Shown: positions 31,560 to 44,018 of the stretch, one piece after another | How positions within the stretch are numbered: position 1 is the stretch's first letter | Layout of the letters: the number at the start of each line of letters is the position of its first letter | Assembly (NCBI GenBank): GCA_035222895.1 | Contig: JAVYIG010001809.1 | Span: 1 to 64,000 of the forward strand | DNA: 64,000 bases | From: Strongylocentrotus droebachiensis | Lineage: Eukaryota; Echinodermata; Echinoidea; Camarodonta; Strongylocentrotidae | Direction of reading: 5' to 3' | Translations under genes and position numbers: made by a program | Notes under the pieces: model-generated | Told to the model about the DNA's origin: nothing | What the model saw: only the letters and a program-made list of their open reading frames with translations | The model's database searches: none

Positions 31560-32225
31560 GGTGTCTTAGTCGAGTCGTTAATGCGCTTTACTTGAAATTC
31601 AAAGGTCGTGGTTCGATCCCCGACACGGCAATAATGTCCTTTGGCAAGTCATTAATCTACATTTGCCACTCAATACTCAAGAGAGTAATGGGGACCCGAT
31701 AGGATGACGAAAGCATTTGTGTTAAAAGTTTCATAGTCGAGTGGTTTGAGCGCTTGACTTGAAATTCAAAGGTCGCGGTTCGATTCCGACACGGTACTAA
31801 TGTCCTTTGGCAAGGCATTAATCTACATTTGCCAGTCTATACCCAAGAGAGAAACAGGGACCCGGTAGGATAATGAAAGCATTTGTGTTAAAAGTTTCAT
31901 AGTCGAGTGGTTTGAGCGCTTGACTTGAAATTCAAAGGTCGCGGTTCGATCCCCGACACGGCAATAATGTCCTTTGGCAAGTCATTAATCTACAATTGCC
32001 ACTCAATACCGAAGAGAGTAATGGGGACCCGATAGGATGACGAAAGCATTTGAGATAGTAATTGCCTATGACCATACAGTAGGAATACTAACTAGGGAGT
32101 GGAGATGGTGCACATTGTGCGTGAATAAATTCAATGACGGGGGAAATAATATCTGTAGAGCGCTTAGAGAGGGTATTCATATTAAGCGCTACATAATCCA
32201 GATTATTATTATTTTTAATATAATG
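31560..32225 (+). mobile_element. Tandem array of three tRNA-derived SINE heads with one tail
   Basis: A-box-like TAGTCGAGTGG (first copy TAGTCGAGTCG) at 31567, 31734 and 31900, and B-box GGTTCGATCCC or a one-base variant at 31610, 31777 and 31943. Period is about 166 bp. Each head is followed by AATGTCCTTTGGCAAG and ATTAATCTACA. The last unit continues to GAGCGCTTAGAG, TAAGCGCTACATAATCC and an ATTATTATT tail. The tRNA resemblance is closest to a Ser-like CTTGAAA loop, but the cloverleaf is imperfect. Confidence 0.85.
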
Positions 32226-34540
32226 TGCAGCTGAAAGAAAAAAACTTTATGCAGAATTTGTTTAAAGGGAAACATGATCATGTACTGCAAACTGTATGTT
32301 AATCATTTCCATCGATCATGTCAAATGCAGTGAATGCAAATTATGAATGATTTAAACATGTTGGGTCAGAGCAACTATTTTTTTCTTCATCATAAACATT
32401 TATTTGAAAGCCTTCATCCATCTACCCGTTTATTTTGTTGGATTAACGCATCTTTATCTTTAAATATCTTTGGGTTATTTGGGGGTACTAGAGATGTTTC
32501 TTTTTGTGTATCACCTTGTCAAGTGCAATATAAGAAAACAAAATGATGGCCAATTTGTGCCACTTTAGAGTAAGATCCATTTGGTGCCACTTCTCTTTCT
32601 TCACAAGCACGGCACAAAATTATTGTCTCTCCTTTCACATATGTATAGCGGTTTTTCTTCTTTTTCGTAAAAAAAGAAGTGCAGAGTAGTTAGTTGAGGG
32701 TATTAATATTGGGATTTTGATAGTACTTTTGATAGTTTTGCTAACTATAGAAATAGATAATGCAGCATTTGGTTTTTAAAATTTATAGATTGCTAGTTGC
32801 TAGTTGAAGTACTTTTGAAAGTACTTTTGTTAGTGTTTTCCTTTATTTCGTTTGTAGATCTAACTACAGTAAGAGATAAAGCAGTAATTGGTGTACAAAA
32901 ATTAATCGCTAGTTGCTATTTCATCCTCTTTCTGTAGTAATGATATTCCGATTGTCTTTCTTAGATGATTTATTTCTTGCAAATGCAATAAGTGGGTTAT
33001 TTGTAAGTTAACAAATGTTTCACTTTTTTCTCACAATTTCATTATATGTTATTTATCTAGTCTCTGGTTGGTAATTCATATCTTGTTAGTTGGTGTTATG
33101 TCATTCTTTCCTCTTATTGTCTTTGGTTATATTTCACTTTTGTCCAGAGGTCAAGTTCTTATAATTTCTTTCTTTGTCCCTATCAATATGTAATCACTGC
33201 TATATCAGATGTAATAAGGAAGTCTAATCATCTATAGAATTTACCTCAATTTTTAGTTTATTTACCAAAAAATGTATTTTTCTTGAAAAAAGAGAAACAA
33301 ATGTAAATAAAAACATGAGGTAGAGGAAACAGCAATAATTTGAAAAAAGTAAAGAAAATGAAAATATCCAAGTTCTGAGTACAATGATTGGAATGATTGA
33401 GGAATTTTGTAAGTTGTGTATATTGATTGTTTTAAAGTTCCCTTTTGCAGGCTGAAAATATGAAGTTGTGTGAATCCTATGATAAACAAGAGATAATATC
33501 AACTAAAAACTCCCCTGAAAAAAATTAGAAATGGTAATGGCATTTATGTGGAATTATAGTGACCTTTAGAAATTTTCGCAACACGTTTTGAAAATTATTG
33601 CTAGAAAAATTTTCAGACCCATATGGTCGTATATTTTGTGTTGGGCAAAGATTCAATCAGCTTAATTTTGGCCATTACAAGAAGTGGCTAATTGATGTGT
33701 ACAAATGTTCATGTACCCTTTACAGCTCATTTTATGTACCGTATGTTACTACCAAAGAAAAATAGAAGTTAGTCAGTCACTCAATAATGTCTGACAGTGA
33801 AGTCTAGAAAGTAAACGGGTTTCCTTGCATAATTTGAATACTAGGATACTGGTAACGTTTAAGTTTCACAGAGAGGACATACGTGACATATTCATAATTC
33901 CCGCAAAGTCCTACAGAATTTGATGTTCGCCGCAAAATGGATTCACTACCTTTAATTGAAAGGGCGTGACACCTCAGCTGCATCATCAACGTCAGAAAAT
34001 CAAATTCTGTAAACTTGTGAAGGACAATCTTAGTTCTCAAGTTATTTTACAATTTGCTATTAAAAATATTTTTTAGGGATTGGCCTGGCTTGTTTAATTG
34101 CTAGAAATGAGTTCAGAATCAGATTAAAAAATTGTGTATTCCAATTTTACCCATTAGGAAAACAGTTGGCACATATATGTATTTGACAACCTTCTATCCA
34201 ATAAATATGCATCTGCTAAGTATACAAGGTTTTACATTTTACATTTTCCCATTTTCAAGTTAATACAGCCTTGTTTCAATGCACAATTGAAGTTGATGAT
34301 ATGGTAATATTTATCTGATGTAATCTCTTTATTGGTTTGAAATTCGTGAATGAAAACTTCACCATAAATATGTATTTATAATGGGTACCTGTCTGTAAAT
34401 ACTTGATGAAAAATGTCTTAATGCAAAATATGTTAATGAAATTCGAGGAATTTGATAGTTCATGCACAATAAATGTGAATTTATATGTTATTTATATTGA
34501 CTTTGGTTTGTGCTAATTTTCATTATGATTATTCTTCTTT
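32226..34540. other. No gene seen
   Basis: Very AT-rich. There is a loose two-copy repeat of about 100 bp at 32716-32915 (AGTACTTTTG and CGCTAGTTGC landmarks). No supported coding or RNA feature. Confidence 0.6.
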
Positions 34541-34687
34541 TTTTCTTCTTCGTTATCTTCTCCTTCCTCTTATTCTTCTTGTTCTCCTTGTTCTATTTGT
34601 TCTTCTTCTTGTTCTTCTTCTTGTTTTTCTTCTTCTTTGTCTTCTTCTTCTTACTATTATTACTAGTATGACTATTGTTATCATCAT

Positions 34688-34755
<68 letters not shown>

Positions 34756-34998
34756 AAAGTAGTAGTGGCAGCAGTAGGTGAAAATATACACTATTCACAA
34801 AATCCACAAATACTAAATTGCAGTAATACATGCAATTGCGGAATAAGACTTCCAGTTTACCTCAGTCTTACCAATCACGTACCCAAAACGAAGGCAAACT
34901 ATAACGTCACAATTATACTAGTGATCATCACCAGTAATAGTAGTAGGAGTAGTAGTAGTAGTAGTAATAGTAGTAGTAGCAGCAGCAGCAGCGGTTGA
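34541..34998. repeat. TTC and GTA/TAG trinucleotide microsatellites
   Basis: TTCTTC-rich run to about 34655, then (GTA)n at about 34690-34755, and a second (GTA)/(GCA) run at 34939-34998. A shared segment (ATGCAATTGCGGAATAAGAC) follows each array at about 34830 and 35066, so the array plus flank is duplicated. Confidence 0.9.
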
Positions 34999-35394
34999 GT
35001 AGTAGCAGCAGTAGGTGGAAATATATACTATTACAAATCGACAATACTTAATCGCAGTAATAAATGCAATTGCGGAATAAGACTTGAATTTATATTTGGA
35101 AGTTGATATGTTCCTTGAATATCATTTCCAGTATACATCATCAGTATTACCAATCACGAACCTAAACCTAAAAAGGCTGTGTAAATCATATATGTTGGGG
35201 TCTATTTTTAGCCATTTTCTAGCTCATGTTGAGGGAATATAATCTTGGGCTAGGATTAATGAAAGCATGAGTAATACACGCACGTTCCGCTAACCCCGAC
35301 AGACGGCATCTTACCCCCGTCAAGAGGGGGGCGTGTGGGTAGCAACCTGGGGGTGCAGACGGAGAAAACTTGTGAAAGAATTAAAGGAAGTGGA

Positions 35395-35740
35395 GTACGA
35401 AGAGTGGAAGGGAAGGGGAGAGCGAGGGAGTGTGAGAGAGAAAGGGGAGAGAGAGAGAGTGGAAGGGAAGACGGGGAAGGGGGAGAGAGAGAGAGAGAGA
35501 GAGAGATATATGGAAGGGAAAGGAGGGAAGGCGGGTGGAAGAGAGAGAGAGAGAGGAAGAGAGAAAGAAAGAAAGAGAGAAAGAAAGAAAGAGAGAGTGA
35601 GAGTGGAAGAGAAGAGGGGAAAGAAGGGAAGGCGGTCGGGAGGGAGAGAGAGAGAGAGAGAGTGTGTGAATGGGATGGGAAAGAGGGTGGATGGGGTGAG
35701 AGAGGGAAAGAGAGGGAGATATTTTTTGGGGGGCGGATGG
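35395..35740. repeat. Long GA/GGAA low-complexity tract
   Basis: Purine-rich on the plus strand. It opens long artificial frames on both strands (Glu/Arg-rich and Ser/Leu-rich). A smaller GAGA tract lies at 36174-36222. Confidence 0.95.
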
Positions 35741-36833
35741 AGGGGTTAGAGAGTATAATATAACGAACAAATTGCCTAAAAGAAATCATAAGATCTACAG
35801 ACTCGCGATAGCCATTTCAATAGCTGCCATAATTCTATCATAATTCAGTGGGCTGTATCTCATTCTATAATGCGTAACATTCATTATGTTGCAGTCAATG
35901 TGCAATCATTATTTCTTACCTTATTACTCAAAGTACCTTTAAACTCCACTCCCGAACCTCAAACGTTTGTCGCATTTGATATTGGTTAGCAGAACTTTCG
36001 GTTTCTCCCGCGTAGGCAATAGGATTACGAGGATTATGATATTCTCTGCACATCAGAATTTAGCTTATAATCAGTATGTTCCATGTGCCTCAATCGTCTT
36101 AATCACCCAAAGTTATTTTTAGTCCAACAGCCTTTGAATGAAGATAGAGTTGGCCTTCACTTTCAAACGCAATAGAGAGAGAAATAAAGTGAGAGAGAGA
36201 CGGAGAGACAGAGAGAGAGAAAAAAAGGCGAATGTTGCGAAGTTTGTTTGTGAATGTTTATTTCATACTTGAAGGCTAATTGAGGCCTAACAGAAATTGC
36301 AAAAAAAATATTCTGCTACCGTCTCTCACATGTCAGACAGAATGATATTACTTTTTTAAACTATTACAAAAAGATACCCGCTTGCAATTTTCAACCAATA
36401 TCCTTTGTAGTTAAAGGAGGCTTCGGTAACACAAATACAATAATTGTTGTGCAATAACTACTAAACTTATAATTTGTTTTTATGATTAGATCATATCTGG
36501 TATAAATAATAAGCTAAGCATCCGTAAGGCGGTATACGCTAAAGATCCGTATAGCTTGTATACAGGAAACATTAATCCAGATCATTCTCCCAGACATTTA
36601 AAAAAAATAAAAAAAGTGGAAAAGAAATAAACAAACAAATAAGAAAAACAAAACTGACTTTTCCCTTTTTTCTCCTTCAGAATAAGTATCAGCTGGCCAC
36701 AGTTACTAAGAAAAGTACATTTCAAAATGGATAAGATTCCACATACATGTCACAGAGCAAGAAAAAACAAGTATCACAAATAAATAAGTCCAAAGATGTC
36801 CATATAAAGAAAATTATCTTAACAGATACAGTT

Positions 36834-37066
36834 AACAACTAAAATTATTGATACCCCTTGTAAATTAGATTGTTTTCAGCGTTTTTCGTAACTCAAGAAT
36901 GAACGATGGTCTGGTTGAATTAGGTTGAATTATAGATGTAAAATTTAATATGTCACGTTCTCAAGGAACATAAATCGGGACAAATCAATTTTTCACAAAT
37001 TAAAAAAATTACAAAACTTGGTAAGGGTATGAATAATTTAGTTGTTTACTGTATGTATTTGACATT
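36834..37066 (-). repeat. Family L element, copy 2 (opposite orientation)
   Basis: Mirror of 26335-26575: GTAACTCAAGAATGAACGAT, GGTTGAATTA and TATGTCACGTTCTCAAGG. Ends AACAACTAAAATTATTG and AATAATTTAGTTGTTTAC. Confidence 0.75.
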
Positions 37067-38373
37067 CCTTTGCTGATGCAAGATTACTGAACTCGAGGCC
37101 ATCGACTGATTTATCAAAGGTCACTTATCCTTGCCAAGATTATCTCATTTTTGAAGATGCACATGACAAGTGTAGAACCTCTAGAAACGTTGAGGTCCAA
37201 TGATCTTTAAGGTTGTAGGGATTATGACGTATTTTAAGACGTGTCTTAATAAGTATTACTTTATGTTTTGAATGATGGTGTGATTGCTTGGTCCTTCAGT
37301 TTCTGTCATCATTTTAACGAGTTTCGTTCGGGAAGGAAAACAATGTCAACATATTCACACCAAATTGGTTGTTCCGTAATCCTTTACACCGCCCATTTGG
37401 TCACATTTTCTTTCATTTCGTGTCAAACTGCTATTCCTATATGCTCAATTTTCTTTTTTCAATTCCTTGATCATTAAACCAATTAAAGTGTTTTCTATAG
37501 GCCTATATTCAATCATGTGAATAATGTTATGAAGTCTTTTCTCTTCTATTCCATAATGCGTTGAGAAAGGCACGTTCGTTTTCCAAATTATACTAAATCC
37601 AAAGCTTATTGTATGGAAATAAGGCGAAGCAAGCACGCATTGTTTCAGCGGGGGAAATGCTAGGATGATCTCTAAGCATGATAATTAACAGTCTCCTCAA
37701 GAGTGGCGTAGCTATATACAGGAGGTACAGGGGCCATCTCCTCCATCGAACGACAAAAAGGGAAACGGGGGAGCAGCAAAGAGGGAGAGGAGACGGTACT
37801 ACCCCTCGCAAACCTTCCTCCTATTCGTTGACAAAGTTTAATTCATTTAATCATCCGCCTATGAAGACCACCCCATATTAAATGCAATGATCCCCCTCCC
37901 CCTCATTGTCACTTGGTCCTCACTTTGTCGCTGAGTATCCTTAATTAGTGATGTTGATGTGAGGCACCGTCAAAGGGGGACTGACATACTCAGTACACGT
38001 CTTACCTAAAATCCGGCCGACTTTTATGTTTAGAGAGAGCTTTCAGAATAGAAAGGGTCAGTCACACCGCCCAAAGGACATAAATATCGACACCAGACTT
38101 ACCGATTCTTGGCCACTGGGGGTAACGTAATTTTTTGATCGGTCTCAGGTCAGTCTGGAGTCGGTCTCGTTGATGTGACTGGGGTATTTAATGAGTTGAC
38201 CCCCTGTCAACGTTTAATCCCGTGACCGGAATACGTCACTTCCGTTAATCAAAGGCCCCCTGGCTCTGGATTTTAACATGGCTATGGGAAATGCTTATTT
38301 ATTCTCTGCTAGACTTAATAAATCACGTAGGGAGGAGTTGTGCTATAAATTTAACATAACTGAGATATACAAG
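37067..38373. other. No gene seen; repeat ends only
   Basis: A GTGGCGTAGCTATATACAGG repeat end lies at 37704, and its mirror type GGCTACGCCACTG lies far away at 40183, so they are probably ends of separate elements. A TTCTTGGCC/GGTCAGTCTGGAGTCGGTC block at 38110-38170 resembles 29770-29830. Confidence 0.5.
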
Positions 38374-38666
38374 CAGGGGCGGCGATTTCTGTTAATGACC
38401 GGGGGGGACGAAATGCGAATTTGTTTTACGATGATGTTATGCGAGGGAGCGTAGCGACCGAGCGAGATTTTGTTTGCAATTTTATTAGTCTAAACGCTGC
38501 ACTCTTGGGCCTTCCAGAGCCTAAAAGTGTGTTGCAGTCATTATTCAGTATATGCTATACAATTTGTTTTGCACTTTTTCAAATTTCCAGGGGGGACGAT
38601 CCCCCCCCCCTAAAAAAATTGAGGGGGGACGTGTCCCCCCCGTCCCCCCCGGGATCGCCGCCCCTG
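38374..38666. mobile_element. hAT-like MITE with perfect 8-bp target duplication
   Basis: TATACAAG at 38366-38373 and 38667-38674 flank a 293-bp element with ends CAGGGGCGGCGAT and mirrored ATCGCCGCCCCTG. There is no transposase coding. 8-bp duplications and CAGGG-type ends are hallmarks of hAT elements. Confidence 0.9.
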
Positions 38667-38913
38667 TATACAAGATAGCTTCACTCGAGATTATAAAAAA
38701 ATAGAAACAGAAAAAGAAGGGAAAATCCCTCAGACTATAGTGTGTTTTCTACTTCAGCTAGCTAGGTTGCCCGAAGAAAATACACTATCGCCCATAAATT
38801 GTGATAAAATAAAAAAAACTCTTTTCATGAAATAATTTTGACAATATAATCTATTCCTGTTAGATTTTTTTTTCATTGGTTGTTTTTATTCATATTCTAT
38901 GCAAAGTAATTAA

Positions 38914-39454
38914 AGGGATAGTTGAGTTCTGTTTTCAGACCGCAAATGCCTTAAATTTATTCTTATCTATGACATTTATAGTGCCCTTTTAGAACCTAAA
39001 ATTGCTATGAAGGTAATTTTAGACCCCAAAATGTGTGAAATTTAGCCAATACGATCATACCAATTCAGCTCCACTTTCAAAAAAACATGGTGACTGTTAA
39101 TTAATTATTTCATTGAAAATAACAATACATTATCTGGCTCATTGTGGGTAATATAGGCAACACGAAAATGCTAACAAAAAAGCCAACATCGGCATTGACT
39201 GAATTACGACGTAAAAGGCGTTATTTCGTTTTTTTCAACGGTTTTTTAAAATTTTTCAAAATATCTAATATTTATGGTGGTACACAAGTATTAGAAATCG
39301 TTATATTTCAGCCGTCTCTGAACCGATTTTGATCAAACAAAGATGATTTTGTCATTGAAATATTAAGTTCTTTCAAATTTGACACTCAGTTTTTCATTAT
39401 CTCACAAAAAAATATTTTGTGTAGCGCCCTCTGCAACAGAACTCAACTATCCCT
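38914..39454. mobile_element. TTAA-flanked element with AGGGATAGTTGAGTTCTG ends
   Basis: TTAA at 38910-38913 and 39455-39458 flank a 541-bp element with ends AGGGATAGTTGAGTTCTG and mirrored CAGAACTCAACTATCCCT. The terminal TTGAGTTCTG is shared with family H. No long coding frame. Confidence 0.85.
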
Positions 39455-39458
39455 TTAA

Positions 39459-42400
39459 TAAAGCATTATATATTTTTGCAAAATATTAAAATTTCTTCAA
39501 GTAATATGGAAGTAAATCATTCTTAATCATGAGTAAATAATGACATCAAAGAATGTTCTATTAACCATTAAATACGGAAATGAAAAGTGAACTTAATTAA
39601 AAGCTTGGATCATTGCGTGTAGGTTCACTAAATTAAACTACTACTAGATGAGGGTTATTATTATCTTCTCGGAAATGTGTTGATCAATCGTAACTGATCT
39701 TCTGGGAAGAAAATGAACTTTATCTATCAACAATAAACGATATCATCATAATGATTTCATGAAAATGGTTTAGGAAACATTATTCATACTTTATAGGCAA
39801 CAGTCAATATCGTCAGTGATTCATTATGAACATTACTATCTTACATAATATTAGCATTGCTTTCACAAACATGGTCGACTCTGACACTCTCTTTGGTGTA
39901 GCCATGCTGAAGACACGCCCCCCCCCCCCACCACACAAACATTTGTAGTGCCCTTAGGTGCCCCCCCAATATTTGCAAAAAAACAAGTGTATACTGTAAA
40001 GTTTATCACCACCCCCTCCCCCCAAAAAAAAGAAAACAAAAAGAAAAAAAGAAGTTACTTTGTCCCCTTGTGCGTATATTTAACGCTCCAATATGGACGA
40101 CTAATTTTCACTCCCCTCCTCCTTCCTCTCGCAAGAAAGTGCTTACCGTTTGAGTAATTCCCTCCCCAAAAGAAAAAACCTGGCTACGCCACTGCACGCT
40201 TTCCAATTATGAAATAATTTATCTCGGATAAGAAAACAAATTAGATAAATAATAAAGAATATCTTCGAACGATTGTTCTATTGAAATCTTGGAGATTAAA
40301 TCCAAAAAAATGCACAAAGATGGCTTTATTTTGTATGGGCTTCCGGTTTGGGGCTTCACAGCGACATGCCATTCAAATAACCTCATGATTCATGCATAGT
40401 CCCGGAGTGAAATCGCCTTCTATATCTCTTCAATTGAATATCAGCTATTGTCAAATAACATTTATGGATAAAGATAAACATGCAGAGAATTATTGTTAAG
40501 ACTTCTCATGAACATAATGCCACGCGATTGTTGTAGCAATTTCTAAAGAAGAATTGCTTAAATTTGATATCCTATTACAATCCAATTATTGAATTACTAA
40601 AAAGCATGACTCATATGAAACACGATGATCTCATGGCTTATACGATTAATATTATTAATGTTTGAATATCAATGCGTGATTAAGAAATCAATACATTGTC
40701 TTATAATCACAATGGTATAATACTCTCTTTCTCTATTATCCCTTTTCTGTTCTTCTTTGTAATTTAAAAGGAGTAATTCCTTTAGCCACAGACTTAACAT
40801 TATGGAGGATTAGTCATCACCTCAAACTACTTGAATACAATTATATTTGGATTCACGGTAATTGAAGATCAGCAAAGGAAATGTTGAAACATAATTATAT
40901 TGCATTAAAAATAATGCCAGGGTTATTATAGGATAAGGACAGGCATGTCGATCCATCTCCATAATATGCTTCACATTATTTCAATATTACGTTTAATTGT
41001 GGGAGACCCCCTCCTTTTCGCTCCCCTCCTAGAATCGATACTCTTAACATGGTATAACAATGGTCGTATCAATAAAAAATAACATTACGCACGATACATG
41101 TAAGTGATGTGCCTGACTTATACGTTCGATTGGTTGATAATTTATTTATGAAATATTTTTCTAGATTATTGATTGAATAAAAACATTCGTATTGAAAGAC
41201 AATGAATAGATTTATCTCATCTATGATTCATAATTAGTTACATGTTTGTGTATAGTGCAACAAAATGAAGATTTCAAAGAATTACAGTAACGTAGATGAA
41301 CAATGAAACTCTTTATTCGCCTTATCTCGCAGTTTTATCAGACAATGTCATATTACCATACCCAATTCTAACAACATAATTTATGTCTCAATCCAGTGAC
41401 ACATGTAAACGCTACAATGCACCTTAGATATTTCAGGAGGCTTTCGAATCAGGAAGCACGATTTTTGTGCGCTTGGAGAAGTTGAAGACACAATAGAAAT
41501 CGAGATCTTTCAGATTAAAATCGGATTTGGAAGAGGGTTTCCTGTTATCTAAAATTGATACACCCGAGCTGATGAGTCGCTGAAAATGATACACACCAAT
41601 AACATGACTAAAACATGACTTGCTCATTAGCACGTCATAAAGATTAACAGTCATGTAAATATTTGAATTATTCAAAGGTCCGTGATTTGTTTTTGGGGCT
41701 CCTTGTAAGATTCTCCTTATTGTGCAAGAACAATTTTATCTTTTAATTTAATTGGACGGAAACTGTGAACAAACGTATTGAATTAGAGAAACTAACAAGG
41801 ATTATGTTATCAATCAATATAATAAAAAATAATGGGCAAAATTACCCAGCATGAGAAAATTTATGTGCCCGACCAAATTTGGGGCAAATTTATGCTCAAT
41901 CTGTATATATTTTTTGGCCCAATCATGATCATATTTGACTAGAGTTTGAAGGGGAAAAAACCATCGACTAGAACTACCCAGAAGTTGGTAGGACATTATT
42001 GTTGTTGCCTTCTTGTTGGGTAATATTTTACCCATCATTTTCATTGTTCAGTGTAGATGGTGAAAGCGGGGATGGGAACACGAAGGGATAGAAGGAATCA
42101 CGGTTGACAATTGTAATCAAATGAGACTGAATTATAAAGGAATTTTATAGGAGGAAAACAAAATTGAATAATGAAATAGACTTTATTTCATGAACTCTAT
42201 ACTAGAAGTAGTTCCCCGGAAGTAGGTCTATAATACAAGGGCCAGAAATTAGGTTGAATACATTTTCCTGGGCTTAGCTTCGGCTACTTACAGTGACGTC
42301 ACAATACATTATTGTTAAAAGGGTGTCTCAGGAACAAATCCCCGTACCATCCAAGGCTTTCGCCCCCCTCTTCAAACTGCCATCTGTTCTGTAATGGAAG

Positions 42401-43425
42401 GAGCTTTCCAATCGATCGACCATTGTGACGTAGGGATGACCTCATCGGGTTTTAAGCAGACTTACTCAGTACGGTCTACATCTTTCCAAATAGATGGAAT
42501 GAGGATATCCCCTTTTGCTTTCAAAAGCAGGACAACTAAGCCCCGTTTCCCCACTCATTATTCAGGGGTGGGGGCCAAGAGGGGTGGACAATGCTTTAAG
42601 GGCGTTTTAATTGTAAGCTATTCAGACAAGAATCTCGATCTATAATGGAGCTTCGATTCTGCAGACACTGCTTTGCACCGCTTGTTACCAGCTGAATTTT
42701 CTCACGTTTGTAAAGAAAGATGAATTAACATTTTGTCGATGTATAGATCACACACGAGTGATATAGTGTTTGTTGGTTTGGTGCATCGAGATGGGGGGGG
42801 GGGGGCTATCAATATTCCAACCAATTTTGAAAACCTCAGAAAAATAAAAAATGGGTGTAGATATAGGCCTTATTTCTAATTTACATTCTTACCCACACAG
42901 AAAAAAACTATATCTTATATCTATACTCTATACCATTCAATTATTTTTTACTCGAAGTTGATTATTTTCCCCTTTTTTCCCTGGCCACGTCTGTCTTTTA
43001 TTTGATAAAATAATGACTTGGATGTCAATTCGCATGAGTTGAAATGGGATAATTAATTTGATATTGAATAAGCCTATCAGTCAAATTAACCTACCAATTA
43101 ATCAATTAATCAGTAAATCATTCAATCAACCAGCCAGTCAGTCAGTCAGACAGTCAATCAATCAATCAGTCACATCACCAAAATGAATGTTGATGTTATG
43201 TCCCTTCATTTGATTTCATCTTCCTTGTATCTACCTCTGCCTCTTCGTTAGATAGTATTGATACCCGTGCTCGTATACACATACATTGATTTCTATTTTT
43301 GTTTCTTTCTTACAGTGCGAACAACCATCATAACCAGGATGACAAACTTGTGTTCAAACTGTTTCACTATGATCAAATACCTTCTCCTCCTGTCACCCAC
43401 ACGCCCTCTCTATCTCTATCTCCCA
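39459..43425. other. No gene seen
   Basis: AT-rich. C-rich short runs at 39920 and 40010, a G run at 42793 and a TCAGTCAG/AATCAATC simple repeat at 43080-43170. None of the short frames shows a known domain or flanking splice signals that extend it. Confidence 0.5.
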
Positions 43426-43429
43426 CATC

Positions 43430-43557
43430 TCTCTTTCTTCTTCTTCTTCTCTCTCTCTCTCGCTCTTACCTTTCTTGTCTGTCAACAACCCCTTTCACTT
43501 TTATTCATTCTCTCTCCCCCCTCTCTCTCTCTCTCTAAATATAAATATATATACATA

Positions 43558-43596
<39 letters not shown>

Positions 43597-43740
43597 ATAT
43601 CTCTCTCTAATTCTCCCTCTCTCATTCTCTCTACTCTTTCTCTATCCCCTCTCTTCTCCATATCTCTCTTCCCTCTCTGTATCTCCCCATATCTCTCACA
43701 CACGACTCGCCCCCTACCACTCTATCTCACTTTCTCTCGG
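43430..43740. repeat. TC microsatellite tract
   Basis: CTCTCT-dominated pyrimidine run with a pure (CT)n core at about 43560-43593. It creates a false Ser/Leu-rich frame of about 216 codons. Confidence 0.95.
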
Positions 43741-43978
43741 TTTGTTCATGATATAGTACGAATAATTAAACTCGACTCTTTTGTATACATCGATATCAAC
43801 ATTTTAATCAATGAAAAATATTACATCAAAATCTCGATTCATAATTTGCGAAATACAGTACAATTTGCTCATTTACACCGCTTGTATAGCAAGATAAATT
43901 TAGATTAAGCTATTTACAAACTCATGCGATATAAAGTCATAATTACTGAATGTAATGTCGACATTGCATTCAGTTATT

Positions 43979-44018
43979 ATGAAAGATACATTAAACAATT
44001 TCTTAATGTATCTTTCAT
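43979..44018. repeat. Perfect 16-bp hairpin
   Basis: Arm ATGAAAGATACATTAA (43979-43994), 8-nt loop, and exact mirror TTAATGTATCTTTCAT (44003-44018). Too short for an animal miRNA precursor. Confidence 0.8.

Noticed and set aside
31567..31960. Three functional tRNA genes
   Set aside because: A and B boxes are present but the cloverleaf is imperfect, and each head runs into the same non-tRNA body and tail found in other SINEs here.
35256..35789. Coding frames of 129-177 codons on both strands
   Set aside because: Produced entirely by the GA-rich microsatellite; composition is Ser/Leu/Pro or Glu/Arg only.
37704..40195. One 2.5-kb element bounded by GTGGCGTAGC and GCTACGCCAC
   Set aside because: Flanks show no matching target duplication and other complete elements lie between; the two ends are more likely separate repeats.
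43258..43908. 216-codon frame
   Set aside because: Two-thirds is a CT microsatellite translated as Ser/Leu; no domain and no splice context.
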